From NCBI GenBank assembly GCA_037447655.1, contig JBBHKE010002078.1, positions 1 through 64,000 on the forward strand: a stretch of DNA of 64,000 nucleotides, given 5' to 3'. Shown in pieces: positions 29,584-41,889 of this stretch (within the stretch, counting starts at the first letter, position 1; the number at the start of each line of letters is the position of its first letter). Made by a program: the position numbers and the translations under genes. The notes under the pieces are model-generated. The model was not told the origin of the DNA and made no database searches. It saw only the letters and a program-made list of their open reading frames with translations. The stretch is from Zygnema cylindricum. Lineage: Eukaryota; Streptophyta; Zygnematophyceae; Zygnematales; Zygnemataceae.

Positions 29584-29587
<4 letters not shown>

Positions 29588-31138
29588 TAAATTTTATTTA
29601 CGATATATAATCTATCTATCCATTTCTAAATTTTATCTCACCTATTTTTGATCCGCTTTCTTCCTTTTGATCCGGGTTTTTTATTTTTATAAGTTTTCAT
29701 TCTACTTTCTCTCTAGTTGTGATTTCGTTTTCAGTTTTGCCTTTGAAGGAAAAATTATAAAAAATTGATATATATCTTAAATTATATTTTTGAAATACTT
29801 TTATTTGGTTTTTTCAATTTATATCTTAAAGAGCTTTCCTCTTTCATTATCCTATTCTATTTCTTTGCTGCGGATTTACACCTATATTTCTGACAAGTTA
29901 GTTTTTTTAGTTGTCAAATCAGGATTTTTCTGCAGATTTAGGGTTTTTCTGCAAAATTAGGGTTGATTCGGGCCTAAGGTTTGCTGAAAACCTAGGGTTT
30001 GGGCAACCTGTTTTCCCCTCATCATAACCCCCTTCCAAGTTTATTTGCATTTCTTTCCTTTGTTACGTATTTTGCTTTTCCCCTTCTTTTGGGTGTGGAC
30101 ATCTACTAGGTGGAGGCCCGCACACTCCGGAGGCCACTTAGAAGAGACCCCTTTCGGAGGAAATTTTGGAGTGTACTGCGGAGCCGATTCACCCTTAGAG
30201 GCTTTGAAAAGCCCCAACTGTCGCGATCAGTTGCGGTTCACTTTTGATAATCACTAGATTATTGAAGGTGTTGTGTAAGTATTACGATGCCTTGTGGGTG
30301 CAGGCGCGTGATAGGATAGTTTGTTGATTGTTTAGAGGGTACGTGAGTGGATTCGGTCAATCAGACACAATTGTATTGAGCATCTGCGCTGTCCACACTT
30401 TCCATGCTTGCCATTTGGTCGTGAGTGGCTTTGTGTTTTTTGTTGTATGTTTGGCGTGGAATTTTCTGGTTAGATCTGGCCGTTGGTGGCCTTGGATATA
30501 ACTATTTTCTGCCTATGGAGCTTTAGATCTGCACCTCCGGGTGTCTGTTTAGCAATTTTTTGCTTTTATAGATTTGGCCCTTTGGCCTTGCCGACTTGTT
30601 TGCAGGGTAGAGGTTTCGGTAAAAGCAACTTTTTGATTAGATCTGGCCATCGCAGCCCTTTCTAGAGAATATTGGTGATTGTTGCCTACGTGTTTGTTGT
30701 GGTTCTCACTTGTTGTATTTCAGATAGATCCTGTTCATTACCCTGTCGTCGTGGTTCTGATTCTCCTTTTATGCCCACCGAGTGGAACAATTTTAATTTT
30801 TGTTCCGGGTCTACTCGTAGTGGCGCAGCTTTCCGCCAATCACGTGTAGACCCAACGGATTTAGCAAGCCTACCTATCTTATAGTTTTAGTTTCAGTAGC
30901 TAGAACTACGGATCTAGCTAGTCTACCTACTTATCCTATAATTTCAGTGCCGGTATCGAAAACATCTTCGGTCTAGTCAGGACTGACATCGGTCTCTTCT
31001 TTATCATCTGTCTCCTCAACGCTATATGTAGAGGAAACCGACGACGAAAGCCTCGAGGGATCCGACCCGGGTTCCCTCTCTTTTTGGTTTTCTCCAGTTA
31101 GGGCCTCGATCCGACCAATATCATTCCCATCTTTCAAT

Positions 31139-31647
31139 ATGACGTCCTCATCGGAAGGACCCATGGGTAAACTTCATTTCTATTTTTCAGGAATGATGGA
31201 CACGATGTCAATATCTCATTTTAGGATGTTGTATGATACCAAAATGCAAGACCTCGCATTTCGATATCAAGATCGATTTGACTTGCACGTAGCTTTCTCT
31301 CTACTAGGTCGGTACCTTAGAGGTTCGGCTCTCACCTTATATTCCCGCAAAAAGATAGTATACTCGCGATGACACAATTTTCCCCTCCTTTCGCTAGTAC
31401 ACTAGAGGTCATAGGACAACAGGATATCCCTTATCAGGCCGCTTTTCCCGAGGTCTTAGATGCCCAAGGTAATGTCCTAGTTCTTGCCGTCCCGGAAATT
31501 CCTCGGCTGTATGCTGTGGCCGCGCATGCTGGTGTCCCAGCACGAGCAGAGATAACGATTCCGTTGCGAGATCCCCTCTTTGTCATGTTTGATCATCAAG
31601 AAGCGCAGTATCGTATGCAATCAAGTAAAAGAATCGATGTAATTTGA
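31139..31647 (+). pseudogene. gag capsid-like fragments
   Basis: Two overlapping frames meet near 31370. The first reads GKLHFYFSGMMDTMSISHF, LAFRYQDRFDLHVAFSLLG, GSALTLYSR, resembling a retrotransposon gag capsid (the F.G....D......F pattern). The second encodes a Pro-rich stretch (AVPEIPRLYAVAAHAGVPA). A frameshift or stop separates them. Weak match, supported by the zinc knuckles downstream. Confidence 0.5.
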
Positions 31648-31861
31648 ACGTAAACCAGGTGAAACTGCCCCCGCTTTACGTGCTCACATAAAGACTCTAC
31701 GCGAAGCTATATTGGACATAATGTCTGATGCTGAAGCTGTCCAAAAATTTGTTGGACATTTTCCTGCTCACTTGGAAAGATTTATCCAAAGTCATCTAAC
31801 TCAGACGTACAACTTGAAATTCACCTTTCACCAGGCCGCCCAATATGCGGTTTAATATAAA

Positions 31862-32266
31862 ATGCAGTCGTGTTGGTGGGAAGCTCATTATCCTTCGGAA
31901 GTCGCTTCTCCATTTCCCCCACAAGGCAACCCATGGCCTAACAACAGTCCTTTGAAGGTGCCTGCCATGGGAGCTCCACCGTTTAACCATGGAAACAGAT
32001 TCTGTTTTCGTTGCGGGGAAAGAGAGCATGAGGCCCGCATGTGTCCTGATAAGATGGCCACTTGCACTCACTGCCAGCAAATGGGAAATTACGCCCATCG
32101 ATGTCATATTAAGAACCCAGAGTTCTCATATCAAAATCAGATAAAAAATGGGGGTATTCGCGCACGTTCCGCCAAGCTGGTCACCCCACCTAAGGAGAAC
32201 AAAAAAGAATCTACTCCTCCTAAAATTTCTCGTAGAGGGAGAGAAAAGATAGAGCTGCACCTATGA
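31862..32266 (+). CDS. gag nucleocapsid segment with two zinc knuckles
   Basis: The frame contains two CCHC-type knuckles in tandem: C-F-R-C-G-E-R-E-H-E-A-R-M-C (C2-C4-H4-C) and C-T-H-C-Q-Q-M-G-N-Y-A-H-R-C (C2-C with a shifted His). This is typical of gag nucleocapsid domains, which bind the element's RNA. A Pro/Gly-rich lead and a basic tail (KENKKESTPPKISRRGREK) flank them. The segment is 134 codons and lacks its own likely start, so it is probably the C-terminal part of a longer gag broken upstream. Confidence 0.7.
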   Translation: MQSCWWEAHYPSEVASPFPPQGNPWPNNSPLKVPAMGAPPFNHGNRFCFRCGEREHEARMCPDKMATCTHCQQMGNYAHRCHIKNPEFSYQNQIKNGGIRARSAKLVTPPKENKKESTPPKISRRGREKIELHL

Positions 32267-32663
32267 TGAAGGAACAGTTCGCAACCTTCATGGCGGAAAT
32301 AAAGCCGCAGTTTACCGGAATGGCCCGAACGGTCGTTCGTATGTCGACGTTAGCCGGTCGAACTCTTCAGGATTCTACCGTCCAGCAACGAGCAGCCACG
32401 TTTGACAAAGGCTTGAAAGATCATAATTGAGTTGGTAAATTAACAAATTCTCGAATCCTTCTATATTTCTAGAAAGAATCTCTCTCCCCTCTTCCAAAAA
32501 CAACTTCGGCTATCGTGGCTAAAGCACTTACAATCTTGGATAGTACAATTCAAGATGCTCATCGCGTCAAGGAACGGTTGAGCATTTTATTGTCTATGAT
32601 TGAGGACGTGCCCAAGGCCTCCCCTATTTTGGGTGAGGTCGCTGCAGCCGCTGCTTACGAGAA

Positions 32664-32927
32664 TTGCAGGTGAATCGTAATCTGTTAGCAGTCCAGCCAA
32701 TTTCGGCGAGCGAACGTTGTATATTGGATCCCCACATCAGCTTTCTTGATAATAGCCGACACTCATTCACAGTCAATGGTGTCGCACCTTCCCTCCCTGT
32801 CATATACACCGGAGCCAAACCTGTGATCCTTGGATCCGGATTTGCGTTGAAGCTTAGTGTCGCACCTTCCCTCCCTCCCATATACACTGAAGCCAAACTT
32901 GTATCATTGGATATGGATTTGTGTTGA
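32664..32927 (+). pseudogene. possible aspartic protease remnant
   Basis: The frame holds IYTGAKPVILGSGFALKL, which resembles the DTGA.P..LG active-site loop of retroelement aspartic proteases with the catalytic Asp replaced by Tyr. A second degraded copy follows (IYTEAKLVSL). Two short repeats of CGCACCTTCCCTCCCTCCCATATACAC type underlie this (32780-32815, 32862-32892). The call is tentative. Confidence 0.35.
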
Positions 32928-33615
32928 AGCTTGGCCTCACGCCAGACAAGCTACAACCCACAACCACACGTTTACTAACTTCAGCTGGTACCACGGAGGC
33001 GGTCGTTGGAATCACCAAGGACCCCCTCGTGTTCTAGTTTCAAAAATAAATCGAAATTGATTTTTTTGAAATTTCTTCACATGCGCTCGTTATTAAGTGT
33101 AACAATTACTAATGTTTGGTAGGCTAAGACGTTATATTTTGGGTTGGTGGTGGTGTAGATATGCATGACCAAACATTCTCTTACAGACCGAATCACTTTC
33201 CTGAGCGGAAGATTTGCCTTCCACTTATTTCGGCACGGAACCCATTGCCTATCAGGGCTCATTCGGCGAGAGCACTTCCTACTAATGCTGGTATCAACAC
33301 TTTAGCTACTGACATCTCTCCATGCATTATATCAATTGTCAAGACAACTTCTAATAGGTTGTTGAGTTCACACGATGCAGATTACGTGACTATTACGGAG
33401 CATGCCGAGATTGGTGCTTCACATTATTTGCAAGATTTTTCGCAGGATTTGGACTCCACAAGGATATTCACTATTAAAGAGACTTCCTATTCGCGTCTTC
33501 GCGGGCTTCTGATTGTGTTGACCAGCTCCTCCGCAAGCTAAGGTGACGGGGGGGGGGGAAGAAATGGATCTCTCTCTTAGCTGCCCACTCACCTTCGCCT
33601 TTCACTCCTTCGACA

Positions 33616-33826
33616 TAAATGGATCTCTCTCTCTCGGCTGCCCACTCACCTTCGCATTTCACTCTTTCGATCTATTTTCCTTTTTACATTGTCATATACA
33701 TTTTTGCTACGCATTATAATTTTTTTTGCTTCCATTTTTGCTTTGTTGTTGTTTGTTCCACTTTTTCTACTTGCCAGCTGGTTGTGTTGCATGTTTGTTA
33801 GTTCAAATAGACACATGCACGACTGC
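33616..33826 (+). repeat. ~210-bp direct repeat, left copy
   Basis: The sequence from AAATGGATCTCTCTCTC to ACACATGCACGAC recurs at 35118-35325, so the two copies bracket the right 1.3-kb repeat. A partial third copy sits at ~33564-33612 after a G run. Confidence 0.85.
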
Positions 33827-33830
33827 TATC

Positions 33831-35117
33831 ATGCCGCATTGAGTCGAGGCGTTAATTTAGTTTATTTATAAGAATATTACGGGCTACAGCCACACTAATT
33901 CTGGTTCGTGTAAAAATCAGGTTTGAACACATGAATTATTCTGTAATTACTTCGAAGTGACGCCGAGAATTCCGCGGGTGAACTGGAGATACGCATTCGC
34001 GTGAGCGACGGCGTCTGTACTTCAATTTTCTGTTATAGATTTTGCCTTGACGCGACGTACGATTTCGAACCATTAATGACGCGATGTGCGATTTCAAACA
34101 TTAGTGACGCGATGTACGATTTCGAAACATTCGTGACATGACGTGCGATTTCGAAATGTTGGCGATGGACGCTGATTCGTTGTAATTTAAGTCGTGATCC
34201 CATGTAGGTTCACGCATTTCCATGTAGTTAGGAAGGGTTTTAATCCGCGGATTGTGAATTTTGTAACGTAGGTATATGGTTCTGGTCGCTTATTGGCCAA
34301 GACCCAAAGTAGGAGCAAATTCTATAGTGAAATACTCTCACGCTATTGGTTAGTTAGCATATGTTAGAAATTAGTACTTAGGCTATTTCGTTTAGGTTTG
34401 TACTCTCATAATTTGAGATTATAGGAATGGGTCGAAGAGGATTTAGATTTTTTTGGCTTTTTCCCTTGTCTTTTTCCTTAGTCAAATTGTCAATTTTTTT
34501 TCCCTACAAAGCTTTTTCTACCTTAGTTTGTTAAGCGCTTAGCTTTTCTCTTTCCTCATTATAATTTCATTGTAAGCCCTACAAGTTAATTCACTCGGTT
34601 TCGGCCAGAGTCCGCACGGTTTCCCTTTAACAACCTCTTTTAGTGTGGATTCTGCCAACTTTCTCAGGTTGTTTTTCAACCTTTGCGGATGCCTTTTGTG
34701 AATTAGTGTTTGAATTTTTCTTATCTAATTTTCGTTGCCTTGGTTGGAGTTTCCTTGTGGTTTGTTAGAATCCGGTTATCTCGGATTCTCTATAGCTTCC
34801 AATTGCTTGTTTTCTATTATCATTTTCTGCAATTGGTTATTAGTGTGTCAAAATCCAGTTTTCTCAAATTTTGTGCAGATTTTTGATGTTGCTTTCTTAT
34901 ATTTTTTTGTTGCTATTTTCACTTGTTTGTTAGAATTCGATAATTTCGGATTATCTACATATTTTCATTGTTTGTTTTCTTGTTGTAATATTTTGCAATC
35001 GGCGTGCCAGGATCTGGTTATCTCGGATTCTCCGCCGATTTTTATTGTTGTTTTCTTGCATTTTTCTCGTTTTGTTTTCTTTATTCGAAATCCTAGACCT
35101 AAATCCTCTAAGGAATA
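33831..35117 (+). repeat. long direct repeat, right copy (putative 3' LTR)
   Basis: Nearly identical to 27902-29234. Differences include loss of one ~36-bp tandem unit and a short deletion near 34380. The high identity implies recent insertion or recent gene conversion. Confidence 0.9.
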
Positions 35118-35325
35118 AATGGATCTCTCTCTCGGCTACCCACTCACCTTTGCATTTCCCTCCTTCATCCTTTTTTCCTTTTTACATTGTCATATTCATT
35201 TTTGCTATGTATTATAATTTTTTTTGCTTCGAGTTTTACTTTGTTGTTGTCTATTCCACTTTTTCTACTTGCCACCTGGTTGGGTTGCATTTTTGTTAGT
35301 TCGATTAGACACATGCACGACATAG
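35118..35325 (+). repeat. ~210-bp direct repeat, right copy
   Basis: Matches 33616-33826 with moderate divergence (ATGGATCTCTCTCTCGGCTACCC through ACACATGCACGAC). It ends where minus-strand copia gag sequence resumes. Confidence 0.85.
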
Positions 35326-35329
35326 TTCC

Positions 35330-35563
35330 AAAAGTCAATGCTTGAACAATATTTCCTCCTCTCAGAATCTCAATTGTGCTTTCCCGAACCAAATCATCCC
35401 CACTAGGGAGTTCCAGATCTATCGATAATCTGGCAAATTTTGAACCTTGTTAACAATATTTTCATAATCATGTGGGAGTTTCATCAACAAAGCGTTGTTT
35501 TTTAGTCTAAAATAGACTGCAGAAGCCACCCAAACTATCATGCAAAAAGCTAAGCAAAACTAG
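35330..35563 (-). pseudogene. copia gag remnant, continuation of the minus-strand element
   Basis: The minus strand reads ALLMKLPHDYENIVNKVQNLPD, which parallels the gag segments at 37160-37220 and 44890-44940 (IIMKLQDEYENIVY, FIIKLPDMYESNVNKV). With the pol remnant at 25485-27880 on the same strand it makes one element split by the large-repeat insertion. Protease and the integrase start are missing. Confidence 0.65.
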
Positions 35564-36567
35564 TGTTGAAATAATAGTTTTTGGGTATTTTACAGGTCTA
35601 AATATATTTACGGAAACACAAAAGGAAAATACAGGCAACCTACTTTCATCTTTTCTCTCTTTCCCCCATATTTGTTGTAGTTACTGAAGGAGAGAGAAAG
35701 TGATGGAGCCATGGCTCCTTGAACTCCATATGCACGACTAAAGAGTGACTTAAGTCACTCTCAACAAAAGGTTGAGTCCGGCAGGACTCCAACCTCCGAC
35801 CAGCAGAGCGCGGCGTAGCCGTTAGCTCTAACCAGTCTGTCGTAGAAGTTCATTAGGATATATAGGGTTAAATATGTATTTAAACTATTGTATGGTATTG
35901 AAACCAATTAACTAAAATATGAACGAAGGAACATAAAACTAGATGAAGTTTAGTGGGGATGTCATTTCGCACGAAACAAATGAATCGGATATTTGTTTTG
36001 ACGATCGACATTCAATATCAGATTTAATTCGACGGCACACATCACTGTCGAGATCGCGGAATGGTCACTTTGGCGTTTATGGACGTGGCATGACCTGGCG
36101 CCACGTAGAGGGATCAAATTTGGTCGCAGGAATTCCGGGGAACATACGGACGAGTGGAAGGGTGACACACGTCCATTCAGAGGCCTTGTCGTACACAGGC
36201 TGTACAGAAAAGACATTAGCCGTAGTGCCTTTCTATACTTTACAGTCATATAATTAGTTCGAACTTTGGTAGATAGGGGTTGTGAGAGGGGTTTTGGACT
36301 TAAGAAAATCTGTTAGGTAGTCACCTCGCTCTAAGTTAGCTTTGTAGAAAATTGGCATTTTTGCTGGCTCATAACTTATCGGCTGGTTGGCCGTTTTCAA
36401 TGATTTTTTTTGCTACGGACTCAAAGGAGTCCAGGCTACACATGGATGTTGTCCGACTATCAGTTTGACTTCGTGGGCAGCAGTGGTTGTGGCTTGAAGT
36501 GGGTTAGTTAAAAACTATCAAGAGGCTTCCTAAATTCTGTAGTCCAATAGACGACACAAAATTGCAA
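35564..36567 (+). mobile_element. 5' LTR of plus-strand copia element
   Basis: It runs from TGTTGAAATAATAG to AATTGCA and pairs with 40906-41889. Shared landmarks are TACTGAAGGAGAGAGAAAG, GGAGCCATGGCTCC, GACTTAAGTCACTCTCAACA, TAGCCGTTAGCTCTAACCAG, CCTGGCGCCACGT, GGACTCAAAGGAGTC and the end block. Divergence between the pair is substantial, so the insertion is old. Confidence 0.85.
35770..35846 (-). other. tRNA-like module antisense within LTR
   Basis: Minus-strand ACTGGTTAGAGCTAACGGC (A-box/D-arm-like) is followed by GGAGGTTGGAGTCCTGCCGG (B-box/T-arm-like) ~40 bases later. Confidence 0.55.
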
Positions 36568-36599
36568 GCTATGGGCCCACCCTTTAGGGTACCCACCTT

Positions 36600-39500
36600 C
36601 AATGGATCAGGGTTCATCTTTTGAGAAGCCATGATAATGGGGGCTTTGTGCGAAAAACAATACTGGGGTATCGTCAGTGGACAAGTGAAACGTCCACATT
36701 CGGAAACTCCACCAGGATTTGGAGGAGTATGGTTTCTGCAGCACCGACTGCTTCAGCGGAGGAGGCAAATGATGGGGACATCATTGTGTCGGAAAAGGGA
36801 AAGGGGAAAGAGACACCCCTCACTCCTATTGCCACGGCACCAGGAGCGGCGGTTGTGAAGACTGTGGAAAACGATACTCAAATATGGGAAGACGTTAACA
36901 TGGCTGCCAAGAACTTCATTCTAATGCACCTCACTCAAGCTTTGGCCACCCCTCACCTTCACATTAACAAGGCTGAGGAGTTGTGGGTGAGTTTGGTGGA
37001 GATCTAAAGAGCTAGTACTATTTCAGGAGCTCTAGTTGGCTGAGAAAGAGCTAGTGAGTTACACATACAAAGGAGGAAAGATGTTAGATTATTGTAATGA
37101 TTTTTCTTGTTTGTATTTGGAGATGGAAAGTGATCGGTGGACAAGTACAATGAAGATGAAAGTTAACACTCTCATCATGAAGTTACAAGACGAGTACGAG
37201 AACATAGTGTATTGAGTATAGGAAATTATTGATAGATCATGGAAGTGGAATACAGTGGTCCGGATGATACTTGTGCAGGAAAACACCATGGAGATTGAAG
37301 AAGAGGAAAGAGAATTCAAGCTCTAACTGCAGGAGGGACTGATGGGGGAAGGATTTGAAGAAACTTTACAAAGGGGAAAAATATCAGTCTAGAGGACCGA
37401 GGGCCCCAAAGGGCCTTTGAAATTTTTGCAAAAAGCGAAGACACTTTATCATGGATTGTATCAAGCTGTCGGAGCTGAGGCTCTAAGAGAACCGTGGAGG
37501 GGGTCCTTCCGCAGGGAAAAAAAGGCACTTGTGGTCACAAAGATGACAAGAGAAACCAAAGACGAGTCCTCTGAGGAGGATGGGGAGCTTCTTCTTCACG
37601 AGAGTGTGGAGGAGAATGAGATCCCTCGGAGACAAAAGTGTTCCCTTGGAGCAATTCGGGAAGCTCCACAAGAAGGATGGATCATCGACTCAGGTGCATC
37701 CATGCATAGGTGTCGTGATAAACAACTTTTCACTAAGCTAAGAAAGATCCCTACTGTAGAGATAGAGTATGGGGATGGGAGAGTGGTTACTACAGATCTA
37801 GTGGGGTCAGTAGATTTGAAAGTCTAAGTGGAGGGTAAGACTTCTATACTCACATTCTCAGATGTACTATACATTCCTCAACTGAGCAAAAATCTTGTCT
37901 CTACATCTGTATTTGATGAGAAAAAGTTTGATACCTTCACTAGAAAAGGAGTCCTTACAGCTAAGTATGGGGATGAAGTTTACTTCACTGCAGATAAGGG
38001 AAGCCAAGGAATGTTTAAGTTTAACCTGATTATGAAAAAAAGAATGCTTACTTTGTAGGTGTACCAAAATTGATGATTTGGCATAAGCGATTGGGGCATG
38101 TCCATTTTGATAGGTTGAGCGAAATGAAAAAAACTTGGTGTAGTAGAAGTCATTCAGTTTAGTGATGTTGAAATGGTGAATGATTGTAGTGGTTGTGCCC
38201 ATGGTAAAGCTCACAAACTTCCTTTCCCTAAAGGCGCCACATATAGGTGAGAAAAGGTACTACATTTGATCCACTCACATATCTCAAACCAACAAGGGTA
38301 TCCTCAGTTGGAGGAAAGAGGTATATGTTGACAATTACTGATAACTAGTCTAGATATTCTAGAGTCTACTTCTTTAAAACCAATTCTAAAACGTCAACTT
38401 ACTTCAAAGAATATAAAGCCTACAGTGAGAAGTTGCATGGAACCCCCATTAAAAGAATAAGGAGTGATAATGGAGGAGAACACACGTCTAACCACTTTGA
38501 GGAATACTTGAGGGATGAGGGAGTTCAACACCAAAAAATTGAACCAGATAATCCTGAGCAAAATGGAGTAGCTGAGAGGCTAAACCGACCAGTAGGAGAT
38601 AGTGTAAGCAGAATGTTGGTTGACAAGAAAATAGGAAAGAGATTTAGGGTAGAAGCCATGAACTGTGCCAACTTTATTAAGAATAGAGTCTTTACCTCAA
38701 CAATCAAAAAAATGACACCTTATGAGAGATGGGTTGGAAGGAAACCAGATATCTCTCATCTTAAAGTATTTGGTAGCCAAGTTTACACTCTAGATAAAGA
38801 TAAGTAAAACTGGAAACTTGATGCTAAGGGAAAACCCGGATATTTTGTAGGATATGATGAGGATGTCAAGGGATATACAGTCTATGACTTAGCAAAGCAA
38901 GATATCATTTTGGTCAAACACGTAGTTGTCATGGATGAAAGAAAGTCAATTGACCCTTTCAAATATACCAAAAAGATAAGTATCAGGTTTGAGTCTGAAA
39001 GTGAGGAGAACTCTGTTTTTCCCGAAAAGGACATAAGTGAGACGGTGATTGCAGATTTAGGAAAGATCAAAGAAATATGAGAGTTACCAGATACCTCACA
39101 TATTCCTATGGACTTCAAAGAGACAGAAGTGGAGGAACCGGACCCGACTTCCATGGATAGGGGAGACGATGAGACAGTAAGGAGAAACCCAAGACTTCCC
39201 TGTATTCCAGCCTCAGTATTTGAGGGAGGAAGAAGGAGCAACAAAAGGATTCAGGGGAATCAAGTTGCTCGTAAGGTAACTAAGCTATCTCATCCTGATG
39301 AGCCTTAGTCATACTGAGACGTAGTGAACAACCTATAAAAATACAAATGGATTAGAGCCATAAATGATAAGATGGCTTCCATCATGGAAGAAAATACTTG
39401 GGAGCTAGCAGATTGTCCTTGTGATATTAATCCAATTGGTTGTAAATGGGTATTTAAACTAAAAGTGAACCCAGATAATACCATTCTAAGAAATAAGGCT

Positions 39501-40892
39501 TGTTTGGTAGCTGAGGGGTTCACCCAAAAGGAGGGGATTGACTATGAGGAGACGTCTGCTCCAGTTGTTTGATTCCCATTAGTAAGGATTCTCCTTCGTC
39601 TGGTAGCACCGGAAGACAGGGAAATACATCAGATGGACATTAAAACCGCCTTCCTCAATGGTGAGTTAGAGGAAGAAATCTTCATGCGGCAACCGGAAGG
39701 GTTTGTGGAGAATGGGGAAGAGAGCAAAGTTTGTAGGCTCATAAAGTCATTATATGGACTTAAGCAGGCTTCCAGACAGTGGAATAAAAAACTAGATGAG
39801 TTTCTTACTGGTTAGGGATATATTCGGATCAGCTCTGACCATTTTATCTATATGTTTGAAGATGAGGATGGTGTAATTTTTATTGCAATTTATGTGGATG
39901 ATTTTTTGGTGTTAAGTAAGTCTTTGGAAAAGACTTATAAGTTAAAGAAAGATCTAAGAATCAGATTTGACATGAAGGATTTAGGGGAGGCAAGATATAT
40001 TTTGGGAATCCAAATACAAAGATAAATGGAGAAAAAGATCATTAGACTCACTTAGAAATAAGCATTAGGATAAATGCTTGAGAAATTCCAGATGGAGAAA
40101 GCAAACAATTGTACCACTCCCATGGACTTGAAGAAAGTAAGTGATGGGAGTGTAGAAGAAGGAGTGACAATCTTAGAGGATTAGATGGGTCTAGAGGAGA
40201 GAGAGTGTATGAAGTCTATTCCTTACAGACAAGTTGTAGGATGCTTGATCTACTTTATAAACTGTACAAGATCAGACATAGCGGCAGCAGTGGGAGTCCT
40301 CAATAGGAGTCTTAACGATTCTATAATGAGAGATTAGGAGGCAGCCAAGAGAGTGATGAGATATCCGGTAGGAACCAGAGAGTTGTGGTTGCATTTGGGA
40401 GGGGAGCACACTGATATCAACACTTGGAGTGATGCCAGTTATGGGGATGCACCTAGGAGAAGATGCATTTTTGGATATGTTCTGTATGTGGGGGTAGGTT
40501 TTTGCTGTAAGAGCAGTAAGCAACAAAAGGTGATTGCTCAGTCTACTATGGAGGCTCATTATATGGCCTCTTATTCTACTGTAAAAGAATTAATGTGGGT
40601 CAAGTCATTATTGCAAGAATTTGGGTATATGAAGGAGGGAGTGCATAAAGTCTTTTGCGATAATCAAGCTTCAATTGCAATTGAACCCAATCCAAATCAT
40701 CATTTCAAAGCTAAACATATTAACATAAGATTGAGCTTCGTGAGAGAAAAAGTTGAAAATAGAATTTTGAATCTTGTGAATAGATTTGATGAAGAAATGG
40801 TGGCTGACATGATGACCAAACGTGTGCCCTCTCCTAAACTAAAATATTGTAGGAAAAAATGCGGGTTGAAAGAAAAATTAAAACTAGACTAG
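36600..40892 (+). pseudogene. copia gag-pol, full domain order but many stops
   Basis: Domains lie in Ty1/copia order. Gag is at 36600-37330. A degraded zinc knuckle follows near 37430 (GHFIMDC-like). Protease keeps IIDSGASMH at 37681-37707 with the catalytic Asp intact. The integrase zinc part is near 38080-38230 (LWHKRLGHVHFD, GCAHGKAH), and the integrase core at 38433-38807 has SDNGGEHTS and EQNGVAERLNR, ending GRKPDISHLKVFGS. Reverse transcriptase at 39370-40260 has KWVFKLKVNPDN, MDIKTAFLNGELEEEIF, YGLKQASRQWNKKLDEF and YVDDFLVL with YVDD intact. RNase H and the end are at 40350-40890 (WSDASYGDAP, STMEAHYMASYS, ADMMTK). At least ten stops interrupt it, several explained by C-to-T or G-to-A changes (CAG to TAG, CGA to TGA). 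It lies between matched LTRs. Confidence 0.93.
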
Positions 40893-40905
40893 AAAATAAT
40901 GGGAG

Positions 40906-41889
40906 TGTTGAAAATAAGTATTTTCTAGGTCTAAGTTAGATGAAAAGTGAAGAGAGCGCAAGCAGTCTATCTCCACCTCTCTCTCTCCATCCCCCATACT
41001 TGTAGTCACTGAAGGAGAGAGAGAGAGTAGTGGAGCCATGGGTGCCTCAACTCCACTTGTGAAAGACTAAAGAGTGACCTAAGTCACTCTCAACAAAAGG
41101 TTGAGTCCAGCAAGACTTGAACCGCGGACCGGCAAAGCAGGGCTTAGCTGATAGCTCTAACCAGTCTGTCGTAGAAGTTCGTAGAGTATATATGGTTTGA
41201 TAAATACTTAAACAGTGTTACGTTAGTTATTCTGATTAACGGAAGTATAGACATAAGTACATTGAGTGGATTAAATATAGTACGAATATGATTCCGCACG
41301 AAACAAATAAATCTAACATTTGTTTCGACGGTTGAGATCAAATACGAAATTCTATCCGACGGCGCACTTCATCACCAAGATCTCGGAATGGTCACTTTGG
41401 CATTTAGTGACGTGGCATGACCTGGCGCCATGTGGAGAGATAAAATTTGGTCGCGGCAATTCCTAGGAGAGTATGGATGAGTGAAAAAAGGACACGCGTC
41501 CACTTAATAGCCTTCTTTTACATAGGCCGTACAAAAGGTACACCGGCAATAGTACTTTTTGGTAAGGTACAGTATTCTGATTGGTTCGTACTTCGGTAGA
41601 TAAGATTTATTAGAGGGAATTAGGACTTAGTAAATTTTGGTAGTCAGTCACCTCTCTCTTTAAGAGTTTGTACAAATTGGCATTTTTACTGCCTCATAAC
41701 TTATAGCGTGGTTGGGCATTTTCATGGATTTTATTTTCTACGGACTCAAAAGAGTCAGGCTGCACAGGGGTGCAGTCAAATTTTCTGCTTGTCAGCTTGG
41801 GTAGTTGTGGTTGGCATTTAAAGTGGGTTAGTTAATAACTATCTAGAGGCTTCTGAATTTTGTAGTTTAATGGAGGACAAAGAATTGCA
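40906..41889 (+). mobile_element. 3' LTR of plus-strand copia element
   Basis: Starts TGTTGAAAATAAG after polypurine AAAATAATGGGAG and ends AATTGCA. Pairs with 35564-36567. Directly after it comes integrase sequence of another copia copy instead of flanking DNA. Confidence 0.85.
41101..41176 (-). other. tRNA-like module antisense within LTR
   Basis: Minus-strand ACTGGTTAGAGCTATCAGC (A-box/D-arm-like) is followed by CCGCGGTTCAAGTCTTGC (B-box consensus except one base). Confidence 0.6.

Larger units (their letters stand above)
27902..35325 (+). mobile_element. gag-bearing LTR-type element without visible reverse transcriptase
   Basis: Two nearly identical direct repeats of ~1.3 kb (27902-29234 and 33831-35117) bracket an internal region with gag pieces (31139-31660), two zinc knuckles (32010-32120) and a protease-like patch (32760-32900). 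I find no integrase, reverse transcriptase or RNase H between them. This matches the layout called TR-GAG or LARD: large terminal repeats with a gag domain, mobilised in trans. It sits inside a minus-strand copia element whose pol (25485-27880) and gag (35330-35563) flank it. No target duplication was identified, and a 210-bp repeat around the right copy is unexplained. Confidence 0.65.
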
